From GCA-2732755 sp965228265 (GTDB taxonomy: Bacteria > Planctomycetota > Phycisphaerae > Phycisphaerales > UBA1924), in NCBI GenBank assembly GCA_965228265.1, contig OZ245804.1, positions 2,976,001-3,040,000 on the forward strand: a stretch of DNA of 64,000 nt, given 5' to 3'. Both the position numbers and the translations under genes were made by a program. Shown here piece by piece: positions 1-8,537 of the stretch (its first letter is position 1; the number at the start of each line of letters is the position of its first letter). Below the pieces are notes generated by a model. It made no database searches. It was not told the origin of the DNA and was given only the letters and a program-made list of their open reading frames with translations.

Positions 1-519
1 GTGTGCCGAGACGATGCACCTGTTCGTTGCTTCTGCTTCACTGGTGCCGAATAGACATTTCGAGACCCCACTGGCCAGAACTTCCGGAGTATGCGTCTCC
101 CCAATCTGATCGGGTACAGTCATCGGGTCTTCGACCACGGAGGCGGCTTGATCAACAATCCCTTCGAGCGGCGCGAAACGGGTCATACTGCCTGACGGCT
201 GGTCCCAGCTGTAGTAGATGATCTCGTTCATCGCAGGCTGAGCGTCGCCGTCCGCATCATGGACCCACAAAGTCAGACTGTGTTCCTGCTGGTCGAGCAC
301 GGCTGTGCTGCGACGCACATCTCGGGCCAGTGTTTCGGAGAAAGCCTGCAACTCGATCGCGTTCATACTCAGTGATGCGCCTTTGTCAGCCGCCTGGCTT
401 GTCGAGGTGAGCATCATGAGTACAGCCGCGGCGATGAGCGCGGTGATTGCCATCGCCAGCATGGTCTCGAGGAGCATGAAAGCCCGCGGCCCGGGGCCTT
501 TGCCACCACCGCAATTCAC
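1..519 (-). CDS. Prepilin-like protein (GspJ/PilW-like), 3' end outside window
   Basis: The frame is open for 173 codons from a GTG at 519 to the window edge, so the C-terminus is missing. The N-terminus carries a type III (prepilin peptidase) signal: a Gly/Pro-rich basic leader ending PRA, then FMLLE with Glu at +5, followed by about 20 hydrophobic residues. Proteins like this are cleaved and N-methylated by PilD and form minor pseudopilins of type IV pili or type II secretion systems. Its start overlaps the stop of the upstream prepilin gene (516-518), so the two are translationally coupled. The body mentions no other recognisable domain. The assignment to the J/W class rests on gene order (behind an I-like pseudopilin) and not on sequence identity. 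Confidence 0.7.
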   Translation of the reverse strand, partial: MNCGGGKGPGPRAFMLLETMLAMAITALIAAAVLMMLTSTSQAADKGASLSMNAIELQAFSETLARDVRRSTAVLDQQEHSLTLWVHDADGDAQPAMNEIIYYSWDQPSGSMTRFAPLEGIVDQAASVVEDPMTVPDQIGETHTPEVLASGVSKCLFGTSEAEATNRCIVSAH

Positions 520-1004
520 GGGACCACCTCTGCAAGCGGAACACACCGGGTCAAGGAGACCGTCCAGTCGTCCGGGCTTTCGACGTGCACGGTGACACGG
601 CGCCCAGCGTACTGTTGGGTTCCCCCGCTCAGATCTGGCAGGTGACAGGGCTCGACAGATGCACGCCTTGTGTAGATCTGGTCTCTGGGTACACAGAGTT
701 TGCCCGACGCCTCGGTCAGCGTGCCGGGCGTTTCATACAAACCGTGGTAATCCTCAACGCCCCAATTTGAACGCTGGCCACCCATTGAGGCAACGGGCCT
801 GGTCGTGATCTCATCGATCAGCCTTTCCGCAAGGCGGGCCGCTTCGAGGCGTTTAGCGCTTCGATCGATGTTTCCTACGGAGCTCCCCAACGACGAAGCG
901 AGGCCGACGACCGCCAGTGACAGCATCGCTGCCGCGATGACGCATTCCACGAGCGTAACCGCTCTGCATCGGCGATTCGTTCTGTTCTTCCCCATGTCGC
1001 ACAT
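516..1004 (-). CDS. Prepilin-like protein with N-terminal methylation site (GspI/PilV-like)
   Basis: This 162-residue protein has a short basic leader (GKNRTNRRCRA), then VTLVE with Glu at +5 and a hydrophobic stretch up to about residue 37. That is the class III signal cut by prepilin peptidase before membrane insertion and pilus or pseudopilus assembly. ATG at 1004 is used as the start; a second ATG three codons later (995) would give an equally good leader. The remainder is a small globular domain with four cysteines and no motif I recognise. It is the first gene of a leftward pair and diverges from the pilM-C operon, so it probably supplies a minor subunit to that machine. Confidence 0.75.
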   Translation of the reverse strand: MCDMGKNRTNRRCRAVTLVECVIAAAMLSLAVVGLASSLGSSVGNIDRSAKRLEAARLAERLIDEITTRPVASMGGQRSNWGVEDYHGLYETPGTLTEASGKLCVPRDQIYTRRASVEPCHLPDLSGGTQQYAGRRVTVHVESPDDWTVSLTRCVPLAEVVP

Positions 1005-1364
1005 GCAACGACATTCGGCGTGTTGACCACTTCACTCAAGATCACTGATTGCCCCGCTGCGCAGAGACACACCCAACGACTTGTTTTCTCTACGCCTTCC
1101 ACCTTGGCGTGGGTGCCTCCGCCCCACCTCTGTGACAAGCGGCGTTGACATGACTCATTCTCGTGGCCTCCTTGCCGTGGTGGCGCATGGCTGCACACGT
1201 ACCAGTTTGTTCTTCTTAGCACGCACTCGATGCTACATCAGTCCTGTGTGTTTCTGTTCTGGTTATGTGGTTTCTTGCACACGTGCATCCGAGTACTGAA
1301 CAAGCCGGTGCTTGACACCGATACTTCGACCGCCTGATCGCATCAGGGCACGGGGGTTTGTTCA
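1005..1364. other. Intergenic region between divergent prepilin and pilM operons
   Basis: This 360-base stretch should hold the promoters for both directions. The clearest signal is on the minus strand: an AAGGAGG Shine-Dalgarno sequence (1167-1173) 9 bases before an ATG at 1157 that opens only a 22-codon frame, ending at 1089. A second ATG at 1151 opens a 40-residue frame rich in Arg. Neither resembles a known protein. On the plus strand a TTGACA-like element lies near 1313 without a convincing -10 box. I see no RNA gene here. Confidence 0.4.
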
Positions 1365-2333
1365 GTGTTCCACTCTTGCTCCGGCATCTTTATGCACAGC
1401 CATGGCTGCTACCTTGTCACGCACCTGCCTGACAACGCCCCTGACGTGACGGTGTGCAGTGATCTGGCGACCGCACTTCAACAATGCAGATTCTCAAGGC
1501 AGCCGAGGTGGCGATTCCGCCGCCGGCATGTCCATGCGGGTGTGGCCATCGGCACTGAGGAGACGTTCCTCCACCAGCTCAGGCTTGCCCGCATGCCCGA
1601 GGATGAACTTGCCCCCGCGCTGCACTGGAAGATCAGCAAGGACACACAGCAGGCTGAGGATCGATTGATCAGCGGCATCTGCTCTACCACGGATGCTGAC
1701 ACACCGGACGGCGCGTATTGCGATGTGCTGGGAGCTTCGATCGAGGCGGCGCGAGCCGAGTCGATTCGCAGGTCCTTCGACGGCACAGGCGTCGTCTTGC
1801 GAGCGATCGACACAGTGCCGGGCGCGATCGCGAGGTGTTTCGGCGGGCCGGCAGATGAGAACAGCGCCCACGGGCTCACGGCTGTCGCGCTGTGTGATAC
1901 CCAGCAGGCCTGGCTGCTTGCGTGCATGGGTGGTGAGCTGTGCTTTGCTCATCGGTTGACCGGCTCACAGTTGAGCATGTCCGACAGTATCACACCATTT
2001 GGCTTGGATTACGACACGGTCGAGATGCACAGGGAGCTCCGTGCCGGCGTGCACTACATACTGGAGCGCTTCGGTGATACGACCAGCTCCATCGCGGGCA
2101 CAGTGATTCGTGTCGGGATCGATCAGGCCGACGACGACGACGAAAGACTCCTGCGCGTGATGCAACAGAGTTCGCGTATTGAAACGCATGACTACCGCTC
2201 GCTCTTGAAGCCGGAGCTTCAGGCTTGCCTGAGTACTCTTCCGAGTGAGTATGACGCGGCCGCGACGAGTATCGCTTTCGGGATGGCTCTTCACCCAGAC
2301 GTGACAGGTCATTCTTCGAGGGCAGCGGCATGA
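1365..2333 (+). CDS. PilM/GspL-like pilus assembly protein (divergent)
   Basis: The 322-residue product occupies the first position of a pilM-N-O-P-B-C-like operon. In such operons PilM is a cytoplasmic actin-fold ATPase that binds the tail of PilN and links the alignment complex to the motor. The usual N-terminal DIGSSSIK nucleotide loop is not visible, so the protein is either a diverged PilM or closer to the cytoplasmic part of GspL; the call rests mainly on position. The GTG at 1365 follows a G-rich ribosome-binding stretch; ATG at 1392 is an alternative start. The stop overlaps the next start by 4 bases. Confidence 0.5.
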   Translation: MFHSCSGIFMHSHGCYLVTHLPDNAPDVTVCSDLATALQQCRFSRQPRWRFRRRHVHAGVAIGTEETFLHQLRLARMPEDELAPALHWKISKDTQQAEDRLISGICSTTDADTPDGAYCDVLGASIEAARAESIRRSFDGTGVVLRAIDTVPGAIARCFGGPADENSAHGLTAVALCDTQQAWLLACMGGELCFAHRLTGSQLSMSDSITPFGLDYDTVEMHRELRAGVHYILERFGDTTSSIAGTVIRVGIDQADDDDERLLRVMQQSSRIETHDYRSLLKPELQACLSTLPSEYDAAATSIAFGMALHPDVTGHSSRAAA

Positions 2334-2947
2334 GAGCCGCGAACCTGATCGACATCCCGGCAGGTAGCCAACGACGGTCCATGCACCTGAGCAGTCGTGC
2401 GGCTGGACCTCTGCTGGCCTCGGTCGCTGCAGCTCTATGGCTCGGCACGACACTCTATGAGATCGGTCTGCTCCGCCAGGCGATCACCCAACAGCGCGAA
2501 GAGCTTACGCGTATTCGGCAGATGGACAGGAGTGTTCCTGAACCTGATCCCACAGCGCCGGTGCTGCGAGACGCGATGCTCAGCATCCAGAAGTACCGCT
2601 CGGGCGACCACGTGGAGCATGCCATCACCGATGTTTTGGTCTCGAGTGGCACACATTCAAACTATGAATCGCTGATCATCCAGCGTCAGCAGACCGGGGC
2701 GAGCTCGCTCGCGACCTTAGGCGATGCGCTCGGTTCGACATACACGGTCCAGGTGCGTGGCACGAGCCGCGACAGCATGGAACTGGCACGACTCGCTGGT
2801 CGTTTCGCTGACTCGGGCGGCTTGAGCAATGTACATACAGAGACTTTCAGCGGGAGGCCGGACAGACCGAACGCGCCGGTCCCCTTCCTCGTCCGAGCCG
2901 AGTACGCACCCTTGAAATCACACGGCAGAGCCGGAGCACAACCATGA
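2330..2947 (+). CDS. PilN-like inner-membrane pilus assembly protein
   Basis: This 205-residue protein has the PilN layout: a short cytoplasmic tail containing NLID, one membrane segment (about residues 27-45), a coiled stretch (about 48-70), then a periplasmic ferredoxin-like domain. PilN binds PilM through the tail and pairs with PilO in the periplasm. Both start and stop overlap neighbouring genes by 4 bases, which is typical of this operon. Sequence motifs alone are weak; the membrane layout and gene order carry the assignment. Confidence 0.6.
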   Translation: MRAANLIDIPAGSQRRSMHLSSRAAGPLLASVAAALWLGTTLYEIGLLRQAITQQREELTRIRQMDRSVPEPDPTAPVLRDAMLSIQKYRSGDHVEHAITDVLVSSGTHSNYESLIIQRQQTGASSLATLGDALGSTYTVQVRGTSRDSMELARLAGRFADSGGLSNVHTETFSGRPDRPNAPVPFLVRAEYAPLKSHGRAGAQP

Positions 2948-3489
2948 TCCGTCATCGCCTCAAGATACTCATCTGCACCGTGCTCTCTCTGGTGCTTTGT
3001 GCGACCCTTGCCTCAGGGTACAGCCAGTCCAATCGAGACAAGCTCCGGAAGCTGCGCACACAGGCTGACAGGGCTTCAGCAAGCATTGGGGCTGCTCTGG
3101 ATACGCCTCGGCCGCAGACCTTGAGCAACGAGGATGTAGAAACCATGGAACGAGCGATCCCACGGGATACCGCAATCGACCCGCTCATCAACAGCCTGAC
3201 CGGTGTGCTTAACGAGCACAATGCATCGGCCAATGACTGGCAGGTCAAGACGTTCAGTCAGAAAGGCGGCATGGGGCTGATCACGGTCGGCTTCATGGCG
3301 ACCTGCACCTCAGATGCTCTTCCGGCCCTGGTGCAAGCACTCAGATGCCACGAACGGCTCATTCTGATCGATCACATTGAGATCCGTTCCGCTCCGGATT
3401 CAGCTCCTGACTTGCTTCAGGTGATGTTCCAGCTCTCGGCATTCTACCGAGACAGCGAGGACTCTGGCTCCGTCAGGGAGGCTTCCTGA
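2944..3489 (+). CDS. PilO-like inner-membrane pilus assembly protein
   Basis: The 181-residue product has an N-terminal membrane anchor (about residues 7-25), then a helical or coiled region and a compact C-terminal alpha/beta domain. This is the PilO architecture. PilO forms heterodimers with PilN in the periplasm and helps align the motor with the outer-membrane secretin. Its ATG overlaps the PilN stop, and its own stop shares one base with the start of the next gene. No individual catalytic motif is expected or seen. Confidence 0.6.
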   Translation: MIRHRLKILICTVLSLVLCATLASGYSQSNRDKLRKLRTQADRASASIGAALDTPRPQTLSNEDVETMERAIPRDTAIDPLINSLTGVLNEHNASANDWQVKTFSQKGGMGLITVGFMATCTSDALPALVQALRCHERLILIDHIEIRSAPDSAPDLLQVMFQLSAFYRDSEDSGSVREAS

Positions 3490-3956
3490 TGCTGCCGTGG
3501 CTCGTACATCTGCGGCAAGCTGCGCTGAGGCGACCGGTCTGCACAGCGGTGACTGTGTGCGCCATATGCACGACAGCATCGACGGCCGCTCGGCTGGTGA
3601 CGACTGATCTTACGATCAGTCACGCGCCGCTGATTGCTGCCGAGACAGTTGCTACCAAACCCGTGCTTCATCTCCATGACGATTCGCCCCGTCCGACTTC
3701 CGCAATCCTCCACAACCCGTTTTCCAAGCCAACCGAAGTTGCTCCCCCACTTCCCGTCCCCGAAGAAGTCCGATCAGTCCCGGAACTCACGTTGACCGCG
3801 GTTGCCATCGCAGCCTCACCGACAGCGATCATCAATGGCCGTCTTGTGCGCATTGGTGACACGATCGATTCGTTTGAGATCCGGCAGATCGATCGTACCG
3901 GCGTGACTCTGCGAGGAGACGATGAAGAGTTCCGCCTGGAGCGGAGCAAGAGATGA
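3489..3956 (+). CDS. PilP/GspC-like periplasmic linker protein
   Basis: The 155-residue protein has an N-terminal hydrophobic segment (about residues 17-35), a Pro-rich linker (about 60-95), and a C-terminal beta domain containing AIINGRLVRIGDTIDSFEI. That pattern is typical of the homology-region domain shared by PilP and GspC. The domain contacts the N-domains of the outer-membrane secretin and bridges it to the PilN/PilO complex. The gene is the fourth of the overlapping set and overlaps the pilB start by 4 bases. No secretin (PilQ/GspD) gene is present in the window, so its partner must lie elsewhere. Confidence 0.65.
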   Translation: MLPWLVHLRQAALRRPVCTAVTVCAICTTASTAARLVTTDLTISHAPLIAAETVATKPVLHLHDDSPRPTSAILHNPFSKPTEVAPPLPVPEEVRSVPELTLTAVAIAASPTAIINGRLVRIGDTIDSFEIRQIDRTGVTLRGDDEEFRLERSKR

Positions 3957-5770
3957 GTCGCTCGGTTTCATTCCAGTCCAAAGCGGCGCACAGGAATCTG
4001 ACATCCACTCTGGGTCAGGCGTTTGTCGACTTAGGCATTCTGACGAGTGAACAAGTAGACAGCGCGTTACGGAGCCTGCCCGAAACCGAGACGGGCGACC
4101 AGGCTCTCGCCGCACGCGTGGTTGAGCTTCACCTTGCAACGAAGGAGGATGTCATCAGGGCATCCGCCCGGCTTGCTGGGCGCACCTTTGTCTCACTCGA
4201 GCCGAGCATGGTGGACCCTGAGTGCATGGAGATTCTGCCCCGGTCCTATGCAGAGTCGCATAACTTGCTCCCGATCACTACATCGGATGATCGGCTCGTG
4301 CTTGCCGCGGAGCGATTCACGGATCTGGTGCTGCTGAAAGAAGTCGAGCAACTCAGCGGGTGTTCGGTGGTCGTGCTCGCCGCGAGCGGGGACAACATCA
4401 GAGAAACACGGCACGCCATTCTCAAGATGCTCGAATACGAGCAGGCAGCAACTCCCCACGATTCATGCCAGACGCTCGACGATCTCCTGCATGATCTGGA
4501 TAAGGAACAGATCAGCGTTGTCGAGAACACGATCGAAGAGGACAATCTCGAAGCCAGCGCATCTCAATCGCCCATCATCTCGCTGGTGAATCAGATCATC
4601 AAATCCGCCGTCCGTGCGGCGGCGAGCGATATCCATATCGAGCCATGTGAATCACACTTCCTGGTTCGATTCCGGATCGACGGCGACCTCACCCAGTTCG
4701 CGCAGCCTCCCGCCAAGCTGCTCCCCGCCGTTGTCAGCCGGATCAAGATCATGGCGGAGCTGGACATCTCGGAACGCCGCTTGCCGCAGGACGGCGCCAT
4801 CTCGATTACGCTCGGCGAGAAGTCGGTCGATCTGCGCGTCTCCACGATGACCGCTCGTTTCGGCGAGAAGGTCGTCATCCGGATCATCGAACGCGACGAG
4901 AGGCCACGCGATCTCTCTTCACTCGGCATGTGTTCCGAGATGCTCAGTGATTTCCGGCAGGTGATCACTCAACCGAACGGGATTGCACTCGTCACGGGCC
5001 CGACAGGCAGCGGGAAGACATCAACGCTCTACGCAGCGCTGAGTGAGCTTGTGACAGAACGGAACAATGTCAGCACGATCGAGGATCCTGTGGAGCGCGT
5101 GCTGAGGGGCGTAAATCAGTTTCAGGTCCACCCGAAGGCTGGGTTTACGTTTGCCGGGGCACTCCGCGCGATGCTCAGGCAGGATCCGAACATCATCATG
5201 GTCGGCGAGATCCGCGACACCGAGACCGCACAACTCGCGACCGAGGCGGCTCTGACGGGGCATCTCGTCCTCTCAACGCTGCACACCAACGATGCCCTGA
5301 CCGCGATCCCGCGACTGATCAACATGGGCGTCGAGCCATACCTCGTAGCCGCCACACTGCGTGGCGTGATCGCTCAGAGACTTGTCAAACGCCTTTGCCA
5401 ATCGTGCACCGCACCGGCTCCATTGAACGATGCCGAACGCACATTCCTGCAGAGCATGGAATTCGATCCGACAGATGCCGTGTTCGCAAAGGGCAGCGGG
5501 TGTCAGCGGTGCGATCATCGGGGAACAAGAGGACGCATCGGTGTCTTTGAACTCGTCACGCTCACAGAGATGATGACATCCAATGTCATTCGCTCGCTTG
5601 GCCAGGAGCATGCCGCGATCCAGAGCGTCGGCTCGTCACGAACGTTCTGGAAGGACGGCATCGCGAAGGCACTGGCCCACGAGATACCGCTCATCGCATT
5701 AATGCAGATTCTGTCAACCACTGCGATCCAGCCGTTGCCCACGCAATCCGCCACCCGTTTCGCCGCCTAG
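3953..5770 (+). CDS. pilB: Type IV pilus / type II secretion assembly ATPase
   Basis: This hexameric motor ATPase drives pilus or pseudopilus extension from the cytoplasmic face. The 605-residue length is normal for PilB/GspE. It has an N-terminal MshEN-type domain (about residues 15-170), Walker A GPTGSGKT at 349-356, a Walker B region NIIMVGE ending at Glu419, then the Asp/His box region TLHTNDA. A zinc-binding tetracysteine follows (C482, C485, C517, C520). The gene overlaps its upstream neighbour by 4 bases, and pilC follows after 14 bases. PilB and GspE cannot be told apart by motif alone; the PilM-N-O-P order favours the pilus naming. Confidence 0.93.
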   Translation: MSRSVSFQSKAAHRNLTSTLGQAFVDLGILTSEQVDSALRSLPETETGDQALAARVVELHLATKEDVIRASARLAGRTFVSLEPSMVDPECMEILPRSYAESHNLLPITTSDDRLVLAAERFTDLVLLKEVEQLSGCSVVVLAASGDNIRETRHAILKMLEYEQAATPHDSCQTLDDLLHDLDKEQISVVENTIEEDNLEASASQSPIISLVNQIIKSAVRAAASDIHIEPCESHFLVRFRIDGDLTQFAQPPAKLLPAVVSRIKIMAELDISERRLPQDGAISITLGEKSVDLRVSTMTARFGEKVVIRIIERDERPRDLSSLGMCSEMLSDFRQVITQPNGIALVTGPTGSGKTSTLYAALSELVTERNNVSTIEDPVERVLRGVNQFQVHPKAGFTFAGALRAMLRQDPNIIMVGEIRDTETAQLATEAALTGHLVLSTLHTNDALTAIPRLINMGVEPYLVAATLRGVIAQRLVKRLCQSCTAPAPLNDAERTFLQSMEFDPTDAVFAKGSGCQRCDHRGTRGRIGVFELVTLTEMMTSNVIRSLGQEHAAIQSVGSSRTFWKDGIAKALAHEIPLIALMQILSTTAIQPLPTQSATRFAA

Positions 5771-5784
5771 CAGGAGATCACGCC

Positions 5785-7011
5785 ATGGCAAGCAACCCAT
5801 CCAGTCATCTCACGACTTTTCGCTACCGGGCGCGCAGCGAGTACGGGGAGCCGATCACCGGCACTCTCACCGCAAAGTCCCGCGAGGCAGCAAGCACCCG
5901 ACTCGCAGAACAGGGGCTGTACGTGATCGACCTGGAGATGTCGGCTCACGAGAGTGCCGGCGTGAAGTCGCCCGGAGCGACTCGATCGCAGATTGCCTGG
6001 CAGATGTCGCAGCTTGCCACAATGCTGGAAAGCGGCATGTCGCTCAGCGAGAGCCTCGGGTGTCTGGCCGATCAAGCCAAACAGCCGAGACTGAAAGCCC
6101 TCCTCGAGGATGTGCACCGCGCCGTCTGCGAGGGACAGTCGCTCTCCGATGCCATGGCCCGCTACCCGAAGGCGTTTCCGTCAACCATGATCGCGATGAC
6201 CCGTGCGAGCGAGATGACCGGATCGCTCAGCCTCGTCTTGCGCAAGAGCTCGGGCTACATGCTGCGCGACGCGCAGATTCTCTCCAAGATGCGCTCCGCC
6301 CTGGCGTACCCGGCTTTCATGCTCTCGGTCTGCGGCATCGTGGTCCTCTTTCTGATCACGTTCGTGCTGCCCACATTCTCGCGTGTGTTTGAATCTCAGG
6401 GCGCAGCACTGCCTCTGCCCACACAGCTTCTGATCCGCGCCAGCGAAAGCATCACCGGGGCCTGGCTCTTCTGGTTTTTCGGGGCTCTGGCGATGGTTGT
6501 CAGTTTGTACTTCTGGGCTCGTTCTGCTGGCGGCCGCCGTTTCATTGATACTCTGTTCGTGTCGTTGCCGATCCTGTCCCCGCTCTACAACACACTCCAC
6601 CAGGCCCGCGCGTTCCGTACGCTCGCGATGCTGCTTGGCGCACGCGCCCCACTTCTCGATTCCATCAGTGTGATCCGTGACATAGTGCCCAACAGCCGGT
6701 ACCAGACACTCTGGGAGGATGTCGAAGAACAGGTGAAGGTGGGCTCCAGGCTCGCTACGCCGCTGTACTCGGTACCGTTCATCGAGAACGCCGCGGCTCA
6801 GATGATCGACAACGGCGACCGCTCGGGGAACCTCGCCAAGGCTCTCGATCATCTTGCCGAGCACATGGAAGAGCGATTCACCAAGTCCATCGGCGTGGTC
6901 TTGCAGATGCTCGAGCCGCTCATGATTCTCGTGATGGGTTGCGTGCTCGGGTTTGTGGCCGTCGCGATGATGCTGCCGCTGTTCCGCTCGGCGTGGGTCC
7001 TGGCCAACTGA
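5785..7011 (+). CDS. pilC: Type IV pilus / type II secretion inner-membrane platform protein
   Basis: PilC/GspF is the polytopic platform that sits on the motor ATPase and couples its rotation to subunit insertion. The 408-residue protein has the family duplication: two cytoplasmic helical domains (about residues 70-190 and 270-390), each followed by membrane segments (about 170-195, 220-245 and 375-400). A good ribosome-binding site (AGGAG) precedes the ATG. It is the last gene of the operon; no downstream prepilin peptidase or retraction ATPase (PilT) is present here. Confidence 0.92.
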   Translation: MASNPSSHLTTFRYRARSEYGEPITGTLTAKSREAASTRLAEQGLYVIDLEMSAHESAGVKSPGATRSQIAWQMSQLATMLESGMSLSESLGCLADQAKQPRLKALLEDVHRAVCEGQSLSDAMARYPKAFPSTMIAMTRASEMTGSLSLVLRKSSGYMLRDAQILSKMRSALAYPAFMLSVCGIVVLFLITFVLPTFSRVFESQGAALPLPTQLLIRASESITGAWLFWFFGALAMVVSLYFWARSAGGRRFIDTLFVSLPILSPLYNTLHQARAFRTLAMLLGARAPLLDSISVIRDIVPNSRYQTLWEDVEEQVKVGSRLATPLYSVPFIENAAAQMIDNGDRSGNLAKALDHLAEHMEERFTKSIGVVLQMLEPLMILVMGCVLGFVAVAMMLPLFRSAWVLAN

Positions 7012-7334
7012 TCTCTGTACCGTCATGCAACCGCACACGCTACGAATTAGACATACATAACGCTCCACTCTGCCTGACAGAACCCACGCTCGCCGCCGAT
7101 TCTGGTGTCCGTAGCGGAGAGCGTCCTATTACGGAAGAGTCATTCCAATTGAGCACCACGCTTGATTGCCGCGCTCTGAGCCGCACTGAAAGTACGTGGG
7201 GCGTTCCACTTCACGCCGCACGATTCCCGCAACCGATCGTGCGAGCCGTGCTATCACCTTGTGCACAAGAGAAACAATGGCGTCCTACACTCAGCGACCG
7301 ACGGAACCACTGACCCGACCACAGGGATTCCCCA
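7012..7334 (+). other. Intergenic region between pilC and RND operon
   Basis: These 323 bases separate two co-directional operons. I see no convincing gene, RNA or long hairpin. A promoter for the efflux operon is expected here, but no clear -35/-10 pair could be assigned. Confidence 0.4.
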
Positions 7335-8537
7335 ATGCGCCGAACCGCACGATTCTCCGTGATCGTTGTCATCATTTTCCTTTTCGTTGTCATCGCCGGC
7401 GCGACTGTATACAGACTGCTCGGAAGTACAGGCACGTCCAGACAGACGCAAGGACCATCGGCGATCCCGGTCGAAGCCTCACCGGTGATGATCCGCGAAA
7501 TCTCCGAACACAAGACCTTCAGCGCCACACTCGAGGCATCCGCGGAGGTCATCATCGCGCCGAAGATTCAGGGTCGAATTCAACGGCTCGCGGTTGATCT
7601 CGGTGACGAGGTCAGCCAGGGTCAGGTCATCGCCGAGCTCGACAATGCCGAGTTTCAGCAGGATGTGCTCCAGGCCAAGGCGGAACTCGCGGTCGCCGAA
7701 GCGCAGCTCAGCGAGGCCCGCAACAGCGCCGATATCGCCGGCCGCGAGCTGACACGCATCCGGGCGCTTCACGAACGTGGCATCGCTTCCGATGCCCAGC
7801 TCGACTCAGCCACGACACAGGAACTCACGAGCCAGGCCAGCGTGAAAGTCGCCGAGGCACAGGTCCAACGCGCACAGGCTCTGGTGCAGAGCGCCCAGAT
7901 TCGGCTCGGCTACACCAGCATCCGAGCCGAGTGGGAGGGCACCGACAACAACCGAGTTGTGAGCGACCGGTTCGTCGAGGAAGGCGATACCGTCGGTGCC
8001 AACACGCCCATCGCCGCGATCGTCGAGATCGATCCGGTCAAGGCGATCATCTTTGTTACCGAGCGCGACTACCCCGCGCTGGCCCCGGGCCTTGAGGTCA
8101 CGCTCACGACCGACGCATACCCGGCACGCGAATGGACCGGAACCGTCTCGCGTGTCTCGCCCGTCTTCCGCGAGGGCTCGCGCCAGGCACGCATCGAGAT
8201 CCGTGTGGACAACGAAGACCACCTGCTCAAGCCGGGCATGTTTGCACGCGTCGATACCATTCTTCGGACCGTCGAAGCAGCCACGATCGTGCCCGCGGCC
8301 TCGCTGCTGAAGCGCGAGGGCAACGACGCCGTCTTTGTAATCTATCCCTACACCATGACCGCCTCGCTCGTTCCCGTCACCATCGGCATCCGCGACGGCG
8401 AGAATGTGCAGGTCATCGCCGACAACCTCGAGGGACGCAGCGTCGTCACACTCGGGCAGCATCTTCTCGGCGATGGCGCCGCTGTCATACTGCCTGGTCA
8501 GACCACACCCGATGAACAAAAGGCTGGCGAGCCATGA
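7335..8537 (+). CDS. RND efflux periplasmic adaptor (membrane fusion protein)
   Basis: The 400-residue adaptor bridges the inner-membrane RND pump and an outer-membrane channel. It has an N-terminal membrane anchor (about residues 7-27) and a lipoyl half-motif with PKIQGRIQRLAVDLGDEV (about 76-93). A helical hairpin follows (about 110-180), rich in Ala and Gln. The second lipoyl half, a beta-barrel and a membrane-proximal domain then run to the C-terminus. The stop overlaps the start of the pump gene by 4 bases. Substrate cannot be deduced from sequence. Confidence 0.92.
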   Translation: MRRTARFSVIVVIIFLFVVIAGATVYRLLGSTGTSRQTQGPSAIPVEASPVMIREISEHKTFSATLEASAEVIIAPKIQGRIQRLAVDLGDEVSQGQVIAELDNAEFQQDVLQAKAELAVAEAQLSEARNSADIAGRELTRIRALHERGIASDAQLDSATTQELTSQASVKVAEAQVQRAQALVQSAQIRLGYTSIRAEWEGTDNNRVVSDRFVEEGDTVGANTPIAAIVEIDPVKAIIFVTERDYPALAPGLEVTLTTDAYPAREWTGTVSRVSPVFREGSRQARIEIRVDNEDHLLKPGMFARVDTILRTVEAATIVPAASLLKREGNDAVFVIYPYTMTASLVPVTIGIRDGENVQVIADNLEGRSVVTLGQHLLGDGAAVILPGQTTPDEQKAGEP

